Assembly (NCBI RefSeq): GCF_019219095.1
Contig: NZ_JAHUWH010000030.1
Location: forward strand, 1-44,550
Direction: 5' to 3'
DNA from: Acidovorax sp. sic0104
Lineage (GTDB): Bacteria > Pseudomonadota > Gammaproteobacteria > Burkholderiales > Burkholderiaceae_C
DNA: 44,550 bases
The notes under the pieces are model-generated. The model ran no database searches. It worked only from the letters and a program-made list of their open reading frames with translations, and was not told the origin of the DNA. This document shows, piece by piece, positions 23,865 to 31,859 of this stretch (positions within the stretch are counted from its first letter, which is position 1; each line of letters starts with the position of its first letter). Made by a program: the position numbers and the translations under genes.

Positions 23865-24758
23865 TCACCCTTTCTGCATCATCTTGATAATGCTGGAGAA
23901 ATCCAGCCCCCCGTGTCCCGCCAGGCTGTGCGCCGCATACAGGTTGCGCGCCAGGCCGCCCAAAGGCGTGGCTGCCTTCACCGCCGCTGCGTTCTCCTGC
24001 GCCAGGCCCAGGTCCTTGAGCATCAGGTCGGTGCCGAAGCCGCCAGCGTAGCCCTTGCTCGCGGGCGCGGTTTCCATCACGCCGGGCATGGGGTTGTACT
24101 TCTCCAGCGCCCAATTGCCGCCCGAACTGCGGCGCATGATTTCTGAGAGGACTTTGGGATCCAGGCCGTTGGCCACGCCAAGGGCGATGGCCTCGCTGGT
24201 GCCGGCCATCAGGATGCCCAGCAGCATGTTGTTGCAGATCTTGGCCGTCTGGCCGGCGCCCACGCTGCCGGCGTGGAAGATGTTGGCGCCCATCTTTTCG
24301 AGGATGGGGCGGGCGCGCTCCAGCGCTGCGGTGTCGCCGCCCACCATGAAGGTGAGCGTGCCGGCGATGGCGCCGCCCGTGCCGCCCGAGACGGGGGCGT
24401 CGATGAAGGCCAGGCCCCGTGCCTTGGCGGTATCGGCCACCTTGCGCGAGGTGGCGGCGGCTATGGTTGAGCAGTCGATCACCAGCGCGCCCTCGGCCAG
24501 TTGGGGCAACAGGCCAGGCTGCTTGTCGTTGCCCAGGTACAGCGCCTCCACGTGCTGGCTGGCGGGCAGCATGCTGATGACCACTTCGGCGCCCAGCACG
24601 CAGGTGCCGGCGTCGGCGGCAATGCGCACACCGCCTTCGGCCAGCTTGTCGCAGGCAGGTTTGGAGAGGTCGAAGGCGCCCACGTCGTGGCCAGCCTTGT
24701 GCAGGTTCAGGGCCATGGGGCCGCCCATGTTGCCCAGGCCGATGAATGCGATCTTCAT
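23865..24758 (-). CDS. mmsB: 3-hydroxyisobutyrate dehydrogenase
   Basis: A 297-residue NAD-dependent dehydrogenase of valine degradation that oxidises 3-hydroxyisobutyrate to methylmalonate semialdehyde. The Rossmann motif is FIGLGNMGGPMALNL at the N-terminus. FIDAPVSGGTGGAIAGTL is the substrate motif and the catalytic Lys is in GAGQTAKICNNMLLG. The KGYAGGFGTDLMLKDLGLA segment is typical of MmsB. The length is normal and the ATG at 24758 is the family start. It is the last gene of a minus-strand cluster with an acyl-CoA dehydrogenase and mmsA; the 259-base gap upstream carries repeats. Confidence 0.95.
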   Translation of the reverse strand: MKIAFIGLGNMGGPMALNLHKAGHDVGAFDLSKPACDKLAEGGVRIAADAGTCVLGAEVVISMLPASQHVEALYLGNDKQPGLLPQLAEGALVIDCSTIAAATSRKVADTAKARGLAFIDAPVSGGTGGAIAGTLTFMVGGDTAALERARPILEKMGANIFHAGSVGAGQTAKICNNMLLGILMAGTSEAIALGVANGLDPKVLSEIMRRSSGGNWALEKYNPMPGVMETAPASKGYAGGFGTDLMLKDLGLAQENAAAVKAATPLGGLARNLYAAHSLAGHGGLDFSSIIKMMQKG

Positions 24759-24812
24759 GCTGTGTTGCTCCTTGGTGTCGTTGTGATGGTGAAGGGACGG
24801 GTTAAAGGGGTT

Positions 24813-24869
24813 TGATATGAAATTGATAGCGGATAACGATTGACCAGTAAGCGCTACAGGCCAAAAAAT
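24813..24869. repeat. Dispersed intergenic repeat, copy A
   Basis: The sequence aattgatagc ... taagcgctacaggcc matches the layout of copies B and C in this window: a 'gatagc/gctatc' core followed by an 'agcgct...aggcc' segment. I associate such elements with Comamonadaceae chromosomes. It lies just upstream of mmsB. Confidence 0.6.
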
Positions 24870-24943
24870 CATTCATGAATTGTCGGCTTGGGGCAAGCTG
24901 TTCGCCCAGCGTTTATCAACAACCGTTCGCAAGATCGCGCTGG

Positions 24944-24967
24944 CTTCGACAGGCTCAGCCCGAACGG
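24944..24967. repeat. cttcgacaggctcag repeat, single copy
   Basis: This 24-base unit, beginning cttcgacaggctcagccc and ending gaacgg, recurs as an inverted pair at 37132-37191. It lies between the DUF488 gene and mmsB. It is a short dispersed repeat of unknown function. Confidence 0.7.
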
Positions 24968-25017
24968 ATGGGGGAATATTTGGGGCGATTGACTGGTGCC
25001 ACAGGCAGGCATGAAGT

Positions 25018-25419
25018 TCATTCTTTGATGTCCGCTCCACGATTGGCCAGCTCAGCGCGCAGCACCGAGCGGTGGCAGCGCGACTCGTGCTCGCAGTAGC
25101 AGCCCACCGACATCGCGCTGTGTTGCGATAGTGCGGCCAGCAGGTCCAGGGTGCGGCTGGCCTCGGGCTGGGCCAGCTCCTTGCGGAAGTGTTGGACGAA
25201 CGCCTGCCAGTCCTTGTCGCCCTCGGGGCCTGCGGCGACCTGCTGGCCCTGGGCCATCAGCTGTTGCGTGGGGGCGAGCAGCGGGTACCACACATCGTAG
25301 TAGTCGCGGATGGCGAACTCGGCCTTGGGCACGCCGCGCGGCGGGCGGCGTACGGTGCCGATGCGGGTGCCTTCCCCCGTGGCGCGCGGGGTGCCGAGGC
25401 GGACGATGCGGATGGGCAT
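25018..25419 (-). CDS. DUF488 family protein
   Basis: A 133-residue DUF488 protein. The N-terminus reads MPIRIVRLGTPRATGEGTRI, the middle has DYYDVWYPLLAPTQQL, and the C-terminus holds the CYCEHESRCHRSVL cluster, whose Cys/His residues could bind metal. The family is common and not well characterised. The ATG at 25419 was chosen because family similarity starts there; the frame upstream is translated GC-rich repeat. It lies 71 bases after the TfoX-like gene, in a minus-strand series of catabolic and unrelated genes. Confidence 0.85.
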   Translation of the reverse strand: MPIRIVRLGTPRATGEGTRIGTVRRPPRGVPKAEFAIRDYYDVWYPLLAPTQQLMAQGQQVAAGPEGDKDWQAFVQHFRKELAQPEASRTLDLLAALSQHSAMSVGCYCEHESRCHRSVLRAELANRGADIKE

Positions 25420-25449
25420 GGTGGTGGCTCCGGGGTGGGCTGGGGGATG

Positions 25450-25489
25450 GTGCGGGTGCGGGTGCGGGTGCGGGCGAGGGCGAGGGCGG
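25450..25489. repeat. Hexamer tandem repeat between TfoX-like and DUF488 genes
   Basis: gcgggt is repeated about four times and then drifts to gcgagg twice. It fills most of the 71-base gap between the two genes, just before the DUF488 start. Confidence 0.7.
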
Positions 25490-25490
25490 C

Positions 25491-26009
25491 TCAGTCGTCG
25501 GCTTCGAAGATGCTGTGCTTCTTGGCTGCCGCTGTCTTCGTTGCCGCTGTCTTCCTTGCCGGCTTCTTCACGCCCGCACTTTTGTCGGACGCTTTGGCGG
25601 CAGGCTTCTTGCCGGTGGTGACGGCTGCCTTGCTGGCTGCAGCAGCGGGCGCGCGTTTCTTGCGCGGACTGGCCTTGGCCAGCGGGTTGTACGCCAGGGC
25701 TTGGTCGACCCAGAAGCTCCATTGCGCCCGCGTGGAGTAGCCATTGGGCTCCACCCAGAAGTAGCCTTTCATGCCACCGCCGGGCGACAGCTCGCGCGTG
25801 TTCTGCATCTCCTGCAGCTCGCCATGGCGCTCTGGCGGCAGGCGCACCAGCAGTTCTTCGCCCTTGACCGCGATGCACATCTTGCCGTCCACGAAGAACG
25901 CATGGGTGCCGAACAGCGGGCGTTCTTCCACATCGCCGCATCGGGCGAGCGCCGTGCGCACGGCGTCGATCAGGTGCAGGGTTTCGTCAGAGAGGGGGCG
26001 TGCGGGCAT
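25491..26009 (-). CDS. TfoX/Sxy N-terminal domain protein with a basic tail
   Basis: A 172-residue protein. Residues 1-105 form a TfoX/Sxy N-terminal domain (RCGDVEERPLFGTHAFFVDG, MCIAVKGEELLVRLPPE). The remainder is a Lys/Ala-rich, probably disordered tail (KKPAAKASDKSAGVKKPARK) ending in KKHSIFEADD. TfoX in gamma-proteobacteria activates competence genes; here only the N-terminal domain is present, so that role should not be assumed. The tail suggests nucleic-acid binding. It lies 66 bases after the acyl-CoA dehydrogenase, with a dispersed repeat between. Confidence 0.85.
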   Translation of the reverse strand: MPARPLSDETLHLIDAVRTALARCGDVEERPLFGTHAFFVDGKMCIAVKGEELLVRLPPERHGELQEMQNTRELSPGGGMKGYFWVEPNGYSTRAQWSFWVDQALAYNPLAKASPRKKRAPAAAASKAAVTTGKKPAAKASDKSAGVKKPARKTAATKTAAAKKHSIFEADD

Positions 26010-26010
26010 G

Positions 26011-26073
26011 GTTTTGATAATAATGGGCAGCTAACGATTGATGGGTAAGCGCCGGTAGCTATCAAAAATATAG
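26011..26073. repeat. Dispersed intergenic repeat, copy B
   Basis: gttttgataataatgggcag ... taagcgccggtagctatcaaaaatatag, with gctatcaaaaatatag at 26058-26073. It has the same components as copies A and C. It fills nearly all of the gap between the acyl-CoA dehydrogenase stop and the TfoX-like start. Confidence 0.65.
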
Positions 26074-26075
26074 TG

Positions 26076-27242
26076 TCAGCGAATCGCCTCCGTCGCATCC
26101 CCATCCAGCATGCGCCGCGCAATGATGACCCGCATGATCTCGTTGGTGCCTTCCAGGATCTGGTGCACGCGGGCGTCGCGCAGCAGGCGCTCCAGCGGGT
26201 ATTCGCGGATGTAGCCGTAGCCGCCGTGCAGTTGCAGCGCGTCGTTGATGACGGTGAAGCCCGCGTCGGTGGCAAAGCGCTTGGCCATGGCGCAGTAGGT
26301 GGATGCATCCCGCGCACCGGCGTCGAGCTTGGCTGCAGCCAGGCGCACCATCTGGCGGGCGGCGACCAGCTCGGTCGCCATGTCGGCCAGCTTGAACTGC
26401 AGGGCCTGGAAGCTGGCGATGGGTTTGCCGAACTGCTTGCGGTCCTGCATGTACTGCTGGGCGGCGTTGAGCGCGCCTTGCGCCGCGCCCACCGAGCAGG
26501 TGGCGATGTTGATGCGGCCGCCGTCCAGGCCCTTCATCGCGATCTTGAAGCCTTCGCCTTCGCGGCCCAGCAAGTGGTCGGCGGGGATGCGCACGTTGTC
26601 GAAGCTGATGGTGCGCGTGGGCTGGCTGTTCCAGCCCATCTTCTGTTCCTTCTTGCCGTAGCTGATGCCCGGTGCGTCGGCTGGCACCACAAACGCGCTG
26701 ATACCGCCCGCGCCCGATGCCGCATCGCCCGTGCGCGCCATGAGCACCAGCACGTCGGTGGCGCCCGCGCCGCTGATGAAGGCCTTGCTGCCGTTGATGA
26801 CATATTCGTGCCCCGCCAGTTCGGCGCGGGTCTTGAGCGAGGCCGCGTCGGAGCCCGCGCCGGGTTCGGTCAGGCAGTACGACGCGAGCTTTTCGCCGGT
26901 GGTGAGCAGCGGGCCCCAGTGGTCGCGCACCGCAGGGGTGGCCCAGGTGCCCAGCATCCAGGTGGCCATGTTGTGGATGGTGATGAAGGCGGTGGTGCTG
27001 GGGTCTACGGCTGCCATCTCTTCGAAGACCAACGTGGCGTCCAGGCGGGGCAGGGCGAGGCCTCCGGCGGCTTCGGGCGCGTACAGTCCACAAAAGCCCA
27101 GCTCGCCCGCCTTGGCGATGGCTTCTTTGGGGAAGATGCCTTCTTCATCCCAGTGCGCGGCGTGGGGGGCGAACTCCGCTTGTGCAAAGTCGCGGGCCGT
27201 CTGGGCAAAGGCGCGTTGTTCTTCGGTGAGTTCAAAGTCCAT
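26076..27242 (-). CDS. Acyl-CoA dehydrogenase, probably isobutyryl-CoA dehydrogenase
   Basis: A 388-residue flavoprotein that oxidises an acyl-CoA to an enoyl-CoA and passes electrons to electron-transfer flavoprotein. Signatures are CLTEPGAGSDAASLKTRAEL (FAD and substrate loop), DRKQFGKPIASFQALQFKLADM and the catalytic Glu region LHGGYGYIREYPLERLLRDARV with ILEGTNEIMRVIIAR. The sequence resembles ACAD8-type isobutyryl-CoA dehydrogenases. Its position between mmsA and mmsB supports a role in valine degradation, which is inferred from context. It starts 43 bases after the LprI-like gene. Confidence 0.93.
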   Translation of the reverse strand: MDFELTEEQRAFAQTARDFAQAEFAPHAAHWDEEGIFPKEAIAKAGELGFCGLYAPEAAGGLALPRLDATLVFEEMAAVDPSTTAFITIHNMATWMLGTWATPAVRDHWGPLLTTGEKLASYCLTEPGAGSDAASLKTRAELAGHEYVINGSKAFISGAGATDVLVLMARTGDAASGAGGISAFVVPADAPGISYGKKEQKMGWNSQPTRTISFDNVRIPADHLLGREGEGFKIAMKGLDGGRINIATCSVGAAQGALNAAQQYMQDRKQFGKPIASFQALQFKLADMATELVAARQMVRLAAAKLDAGARDASTYCAMAKRFATDAGFTVINDALQLHGGYGYIREYPLERLLRDARVHQILEGTNEIMRVIIARRMLDGDATEAIR

Positions 27243-27284
27243 GGTGTCTTGTCTCTTGGCTTTTTGTTGTTCTGGGGGGCGTGT

Positions 27285-27701
27285 TCACGGCTTGGCGGAC
27301 GGGTGGTCCAGCGTCAGCCAGCGCATCAGGCCCTTTCGGCGCGCCTGGGTTTCGGCCGTGAGGCACTCGTGGTACAGGCGCGGCCACTGGGGTTGCGATT
27401 CGTTGCTGCGCTGCGCCTGCTTGCAGCGCGTGGTGCGCTCGCGTTGCCAGGCCGCGTGCTCCTGCCGCAGCTGGGGCCGTTCGTGGGCCGACAGGGCACG
27501 CATCACATCACCATAGAGAACGGCGATTTCAGTATCTGCCGCCTGGAAGGCTTGCACGGCGCAGGCGTTGGTTTCTTCGACGCTGCCACCCGGTTTGCAG
27601 GCGGAACCGGCCTGAGCGTGGGCATCGGCACCAACCAGCATCACGCACGCAGCACCGAAGACCATGGCCCATCTCCGCATCGTTGACTGAAAAGTTTGCA
27701 T
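27285..27701 (-). CDS. LprI-type lysozyme-inhibitor-like exported protein
   Basis: A 138-residue protein with a signal peptide (RRWAMVFGAACVMLVGADAHAQA). The mature part is a DUF1311/LprI N-terminal-type domain: Cys35 in GSACKPGGSVEE, then TNACAVQAFQAADTEIAVLY and QLRQEHAAWQRERTTRCKQA. Relatives include the Mycobacterium lysozyme inhibitor LprI, but most are uncharacterised. An ATG seven codons in (27680) would give a tidier signal peptide. It is 42 bases from the acyl-CoA dehydrogenase, probably in the same transcript, with no evident link to valine breakdown. Confidence 0.8.
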   Translation of the reverse strand: MQTFQSTMRRWAMVFGAACVMLVGADAHAQAGSACKPGGSVEETNACAVQAFQAADTEIAVLYGDVMRALSAHERPQLRQEHAAWQRERTTRCKQAQRSNESQPQWPRLYHECLTAETQARRKGLMRWLTLDHPSAKP

Positions 27702-27799
27702 GCACCGCTTTTACCACCGCCCACAGCCGCTGAAACCGCGCGGCCCAGGCCAGTGCCACCGTGCAAGGGCAGCCATCAAGCGGCTCAGGCGCGGGTGGC

Positions 27800-27861
27800 G
27801 TCCCCCTTCCGCATCGCGCAGCGATGCAGAGAAAGGGGGAAGCGGCGAAGCCGCTCAGGGG
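27800..27861. repeat. Palindromic REP-like element downstream of mmsA
   Basis: Two hairpins in a row: tcccccttc...gaaaggggga with an inner gcatcgc/gcgatgc stem (27801-27840), then agcggc-gaa-gccgct (27841-27855). It begins two bases past the mmsA stop on the minus strand and may attenuate or end transcription. The layout looks like a dispersed REP-type element. Confidence 0.7.
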
Positions 27862-27862
27862 T

Positions 27863-29386
27863 TTACTTCAGGCTAATTGTCGTGTTCACACCATGAGAGA
27901 TGGTGCTGTCGTCAAACCAGCGTGCTGTCACGGTCTTGGTCTGCGTGTAGAACAGCACGACCTGCTTGCCGTAGGGGCCCAGGTCGCCCAGCTTGGATGC
28001 GCGCGAGCCCGAGAACGAGAACAGGGGCACTGGCACAGGGATTGGCACGTTGATGCCGACCTGGCCCACGTCGATCTCTTCCTGGAACTTGCGCGCTGCC
28101 GCACCCGACTGGGTGAAGATGGCGGTGCCGTTGCCGTTGGGGTTGTCGTTGATGAAGGCGATGGCTTCGTCAATGTCGGCTGCGGCCGACAGGCACAGCA
28201 CCGGGCCAAAAATTTCCTGGTCGTAGATGGCCATGCCGGGCTTGACACCGCTGAACACCGTGGGGCCCACGAAGTTGCCCTTTTCGTAGCCAGCCACCTC
28301 TGGGTTGCGGCCGTCCAGTTCCAGCGTGGCGCCGTCGGCAATGCCGCGCTCGATCAGGCCCTGCACGCGGTCCTTGGCGGCGCAAGACACCACGGGGCCC
28401 ACGTCCGTGCCCTTTTCGGTGCCAGCACTGATCTTCAGCGTCTTCGCCTTGGCCACAAGCTCGGGGATCCACTTTTGCGCTTCGCCCACCAGCACCACCA
28501 CCGACAGCGCCATGCAGCGCTGGCCTGCGGCGCCGAAGGCCGCACCGGCCAGGGCGTTCAGGGTCTGTTCCTTGTTGGCATCGGGCATCACGATGGCGTG
28601 GTTCTTGGCGCCCATCATGCACTGCACGCGCTTGCCGTTGAGGCTGGCGCGGTTGTAGACATGAGTGCCCACCTTGGTGGAGCCCACAAAGCTGATCGCC
28701 TTGATGTCCTTGTGGTCGCAGATCGCGTTCACAGCCATCTCGCCGCCGTGGATCACGTTGAGCACACCGGCAGGTACACCGGCTTCGAGCGCCAGCTCCA
28801 CCAGTCGCATGGTCACCATGGGGTCCTGCTCAGACGGCTTGAGCACGAAGGTGTTCCCCGTGGCGATGGCCATGGGGAACATCCACAGCGGGATCATGGC
28901 GGGGAAGTTGAAGGGTGTGATGCCTGCGCACACGCCCAGCGGCTGCATCAGCGTGTAGGTGTCCACGCCGCCGGCCACGTTGTTGGCCAGCTCGCCCAGC
29001 TGCAGGTTGCCGATGCTGGCAGCGTGTTCCACCACCTCCAGCCCACGGAATACGTCGCCTTCGGCGTCGGGCAGGGTCTTGCCTTGCTCGGCTGTGAGGA
29101 TGGCGGCCAGCTCGGCCATGTTCTCGCGGATAAGCTGCTGGTACTTCAGGAAGATGCGGGCGCGCGTGCCGATGGGCGTTTTCTTCCAGGTCTTGAAGGC
29201 TTCCTTGGCCGATGCCACTGCGGCATCGATCTCCTCGGCCGTGGCAAACGGCACGCGCGCCAGCACCTGTTGCGTGGCAGGGTTCACTACGTCGCGCCAC
29301 TCGGTGGTCTTGGACTCGACGAACTGGCCGCCGATCAGCAGCTTGACGGTGGGGGCGAGTACGGCCTGGGAGGTCGGTGCGTTCAT
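27863..29386 (-). CDS. mmsA: Methylmalonate-semialdehyde dehydrogenase (acylating)
   Basis: A 507-residue CoA-acylating aldehyde dehydrogenase that converts methylmalonate semialdehyde to propionyl-CoA at the end of valine degradation. PFNFPAMIPLWMFPMAIATG and AFGAAGQRCMALSVVV, with the catalytic Cys, are diagnostic for this type, as is VQCMMGAKNHAIVMPDA. The C-terminus has GQVGINVPIPVPVPLFSFSG. The ATG at 29386 gives the family N-terminus; the frame remains open upstream but is not protein-like. The length is normal. It heads the minus-strand valine cluster. Confidence 0.96.
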   Translation of the reverse strand: MNAPTSQAVLAPTVKLLIGGQFVESKTTEWRDVVNPATQQVLARVPFATAEEIDAAVASAKEAFKTWKKTPIGTRARIFLKYQQLIRENMAELAAILTAEQGKTLPDAEGDVFRGLEVVEHAASIGNLQLGELANNVAGGVDTYTLMQPLGVCAGITPFNFPAMIPLWMFPMAIATGNTFVLKPSEQDPMVTMRLVELALEAGVPAGVLNVIHGGEMAVNAICDHKDIKAISFVGSTKVGTHVYNRASLNGKRVQCMMGAKNHAIVMPDANKEQTLNALAGAAFGAAGQRCMALSVVVLVGEAQKWIPELVAKAKTLKISAGTEKGTDVGPVVSCAAKDRVQGLIERGIADGATLELDGRNPEVAGYEKGNFVGPTVFSGVKPGMAIYDQEIFGPVLCLSAAADIDEAIAFINDNPNGNGTAIFTQSGAAARKFQEEIDVGQVGINVPIPVPVPLFSFSGSRASKLGDLGPYGKQVVLFYTQTKTVTARWFDDSTISHGVNTTISLK

Positions 29387-29461
29387 GGGTGTTGTCTCCT
29401 GAATGGGAATGAAGGCAGTAGGGCGCCGAAGTGGGCCACCGACGCATGGTAGCTGTGCAAA

Positions 29462-29475
29462 ATTGTGAAGACAAT
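29462..29475. promoter_or_regulatory. Candidate operator dyad upstream of mmsA
   Basis: attgt-gaag-acaat is a perfect five-base dyad in the divergent gap between mmsA and the exported-protein gene. It could be a LysR- or other regulator-binding site; the match is short. Confidence 0.3.
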
Positions 29476-29572
29476 AGACAATACTGCGCACAAGGTTTGC
29501 AAAAATGCAGATTGCTGCCGCAGAGGCGCGGACCTTCAATGTGTTCGAGAGCGAAACGCTGGAAAGCAGACG

Positions 29573-30376
29573 ATGAGAGCTTTGTCGATGGCCTTGCTGG
29601 CCGCAGGATGCTTGGTACATGCGGGCCAAGCGGTGGCTGCGCAGACCCTGGAAGAGTTGTTGGCGGCATCGCCTGCTGCCGCCGCGCAGGCTGCGGCCCA
29701 CAAGGGGGACACCCGTTTCATGGGCGTTCCGGCCTGTGTGGCCAACCAGGTTCCGGGGATGCCGTTCGAACCCACCGCGTGGTGGAAGGGCCAGGACCGC
29801 ATCGAACCCCTGGAATGCGAGACCGTGGTGGGGCAGGCGGCGGTCGAGCGCATGGGCCAGTTGCGGCAGTTCGCCAAGGAGTACAACCTCGCCATGCTGG
29901 CACATGTTCGTGCCCATGGCCTGTACCCGCTGTATCCATGGGATGCAGAACCCAACCACCAGCCCACGCCTGCGCAGCAGAAGCTGATCGCCGCGCAAGC
30001 CGAGGCCGCGCTCGATGCGTTTTATGCTCCGAAACGGCCTGCATCCGTCGACCTTCACGACGATGTCGGGGCCTGGATGACTGCGGGTGGCAAGCTGTCA
30101 CGGCTTTTCGTGAGTTCCAAGGTGGATGCGGCGGATTGGAAGAAGGCATTCCCGAGCGCGCGCTGGAAGTCCGTCGCCACGCCCCGGGATTTCGTGCGAA
30201 CGGCCCACAAGGTGGCGCCCACCTACACCGGGATGATCGGGGGCAAGCCCGCTTACCTGTTCGTCAGCCCTGAGCGGGGCGGCGAGATTCTGCTGGGCAT
30301 GGTGCTGATCTATGACACGGACGAGCCGGCAATCGCTCCCGCGCAGGAAGATGCCCGAACCAGGCCGGCGCGCTGA
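29573..30376 (+). CDS. Exported protein of unknown function
   Basis: A 267-residue protein. The signal peptide is MRALSMALLAAGCLVHAGQAVAA. The mature part has no domain I recognise; segments such as VPACVANQVPGMPFEPTAWW, LECETVVGQAAVERMGQLRQ and SARWKSVATPRDFVRTAHKV suggest a globular protein with two early Cys that could form a disulfide. The ATG at 29573 is preferred over upstream in-frame starts because it gives a signal peptide and follows GGAAAG. It is divergent from mmsA and lies 21 bases upstream of the LysR gene, so they may be co-transcribed. Confidence 0.75.
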   Translation: MRALSMALLAAGCLVHAGQAVAAQTLEELLAASPAAAAQAAAHKGDTRFMGVPACVANQVPGMPFEPTAWWKGQDRIEPLECETVVGQAAVERMGQLRQFAKEYNLAMLAHVRAHGLYPLYPWDAEPNHQPTPAQQKLIAAQAEAALDAFYAPKRPASVDLHDDVGAWMTAGGKLSRLFVSSKVDAADWKKAFPSARWKSVATPRDFVRTAHKVAPTYTGMIGGKPAYLFVSPERGGEILLGMVLIYDTDEPAIAPAQEDARTRPAR

Positions 30377-30397
30377 CGCGCGAGCAGCTTCAACACC

Positions 30398-31288
30398 ATG
30401 GATTGGGACAACCTGCGCTACTTTCTGGAGCTTGCCCGCTCCGGCACGCTGGTCGGCGCCGCCCGCCGCCTGGCGGTGGACCACACCACCGTCGCGCGAC
30501 GCATCCAGGCGCTTGAAAAGCAGGTGGGCTCGGCCCTGTTCGCCCGCGAGGCGGCGGGCCACAGGCTGACCGAGGCGGGCCGCGCGCTGCTGCCCCAGGT
30601 CGAGGCCATGGAGGCCGCCTTCCTGGCGGTGGAGAGTGCGGCGCCCGGCGTGCGGCAGGGACTGCAGGGGCTGGTGCGCATCGGCACCACCGAGGGCTTT
30701 GGCAACCTGGTGCTGGCGCCGCAACTGGCGCACTTCGCGCTGGAACACCCGGGCCTGGTGCTGGACTTGCTCGCGCTGCCGCGCCTGGTGCACCTGTCGC
30801 GGCGCGAGGCGGACATCGTGATCTCGCTGGAGCGCCCCGCGCGGGGCGCGGTAGTGGTGGTAAAGCTCACGGACTATGTGCTGCAGCTCTATGGCAACGA
30901 GGGCTACCTGGCGCGCCATGCCCCCATCCGCTCGCCCGACGACCTGCGCGGCCACAGCTTCATCAGCTATGTGGACGACCTGCTGTTCACCAAAGAGCTG
31001 CAGATCCTGGACGAACTGCACCGCCCCGCGCGTTTTGCGCTGCGCAGCACCAGCATCCTGGCGCAGTACGAGGCAGTGCGCGCAGGCGCAGGCCTGGCGG
31101 TGCTGCCGGCCTTTGTGGCCTCGCAGGACCGGGCGCTCCGGCCCGTACTGCCGGGGCTGGCACGTTTCACGCGCACGTTCTGGATGTCCATGCCCGAGGA
31201 AAACAAGCACGTGGCCCGCATGCAGGCCACCTGGGCCTTCCTGCGCGAGACCGTGGGCGCCCAGCAGGGCTTGCTGCTGCCCGACTGA
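30398..31288 (+). CDS. LysR-family transcriptional regulator
   Basis: A 296-residue regulator. The N-terminal winged helix is clear: LRYFLELARSGTLVGAARRL, then VDHTTVARRIQALEKQVGSA. A linker helix and a ligand-binding domain follow (LVRIGTTEGFGNLVLAPQLA, VLPAFVASQ). The length is typical. In many relatives a LysR gene sits divergent from mmsA; here a secreted-protein gene lies in between, so control of valine catabolism is possible but unproven. The inducer is unknown. Confidence 0.92.
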   Translation: MDWDNLRYFLELARSGTLVGAARRLAVDHTTVARRIQALEKQVGSALFAREAAGHRLTEAGRALLPQVEAMEAAFLAVESAAPGVRQGLQGLVRIGTTEGFGNLVLAPQLAHFALEHPGLVLDLLALPRLVHLSRREADIVISLERPARGAVVVVKLTDYVLQLYGNEGYLARHAPIRSPDDLRGHSFISYVDDLLFTKELQILDELHRPARFALRSTSILAQYEAVRAGAGLAVLPAFVASQDRALRPVLPGLARFTRTFWMSMPEENKHVARMQATWAFLRETVGAQQGLLLPD

Positions 31289-31334
31289 GCGGAGCGCACG
31301 GTGCCTGTCACCATGCCGCGATAGGATCGGCAGC

Positions 31335-31859
31335 ATGAAGCCCATGGCACCGTCCACCCCCATCGCGCCGCGCGTTCGCCTGCGGGCCGCAGCTGTCATC
31401 ACGCGGCCCGGGCAGGTGCTGCTGCACCGTGCCGAAGGCGACATGTTCTGGGCACTCCCCGGCGGCGGCATCGAGCCGGGCGAGAGTGCCGCCCAAGCGC
31501 TGGTGCGCGAGATGCACGAAGAACTGGGCGCGGCGGTGGAGCCCGGCGCGCTGGCCTGCGTGGTGGAGAACTTCTACGCCTATGGCGGCGTGGACTACCA
31601 CGAGATGGGCCTGTACCTGCACGCCCAGCCGCAGCCAGGCAGCCTGCTGGACCAGACGCCCGGCCCGTATGTGGGCGCCGAAGGCCATCGCGGGCTGGAG
31701 TTCGCGTGGTTTGCCCGTGCCAGCCTGGCCGAACTGGACCTGCGCCCGGCCTTCCTTGGCGAAGCCTTGGCAACGCTGGGTGACGTACCTGGTCATGTGC
31801 AGCACTTCGTGCACCGCGACCCGGCTCCCGCACCCACCGACCAGAAAGCCCCTGCATGA
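31335..31859 (+). CDS. Nudix hydrolase
   Basis: A 174-residue Nudix protein. The Nudix box GGGIEPGESAAQALVREMHEELGA fits GX5EX7REXXEEXG, with the Glu residues for Mg2+ binding present. It hydrolyses a nucleoside diphosphate linked to another group; the substrate cannot be told. The ATG at 31335 starts just before the barrel strand RVRLRAAAVITRPGQVLLH. Its stop overlaps the start of the next gene (ATGA), so the two are translationally coupled. Confidence 0.92.
   Translation: MKPMAPSTPIAPRVRLRAAAVITRPGQVLLHRAEGDMFWALPGGGIEPGESAAQALVREMHEELGAAVEPGALACVVENFYAYGGVDYHEMGLYLHAQPQPGSLLDQTPGPYVGAEGHRGLEFAWFARASLAELDLRPAFLGEALATLGDVPGHVQHFVHRDPAPAPTDQKAPA

Noticed and set aside
27761..29452. A 563-residue open frame antisense to mmsA
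   Set aside because: Its translation is His/Gly/Val-rich with no domain, and the opposite strand encodes a well-conserved enzyme with a complete active site.
29387..30058. An upstream extension of the mmsA frame to about 731 residues
   Set aside because: The extra part is antisense to the exported-protein gene and is not found in this enzyme family; the ATG at 29386 fits the family length.
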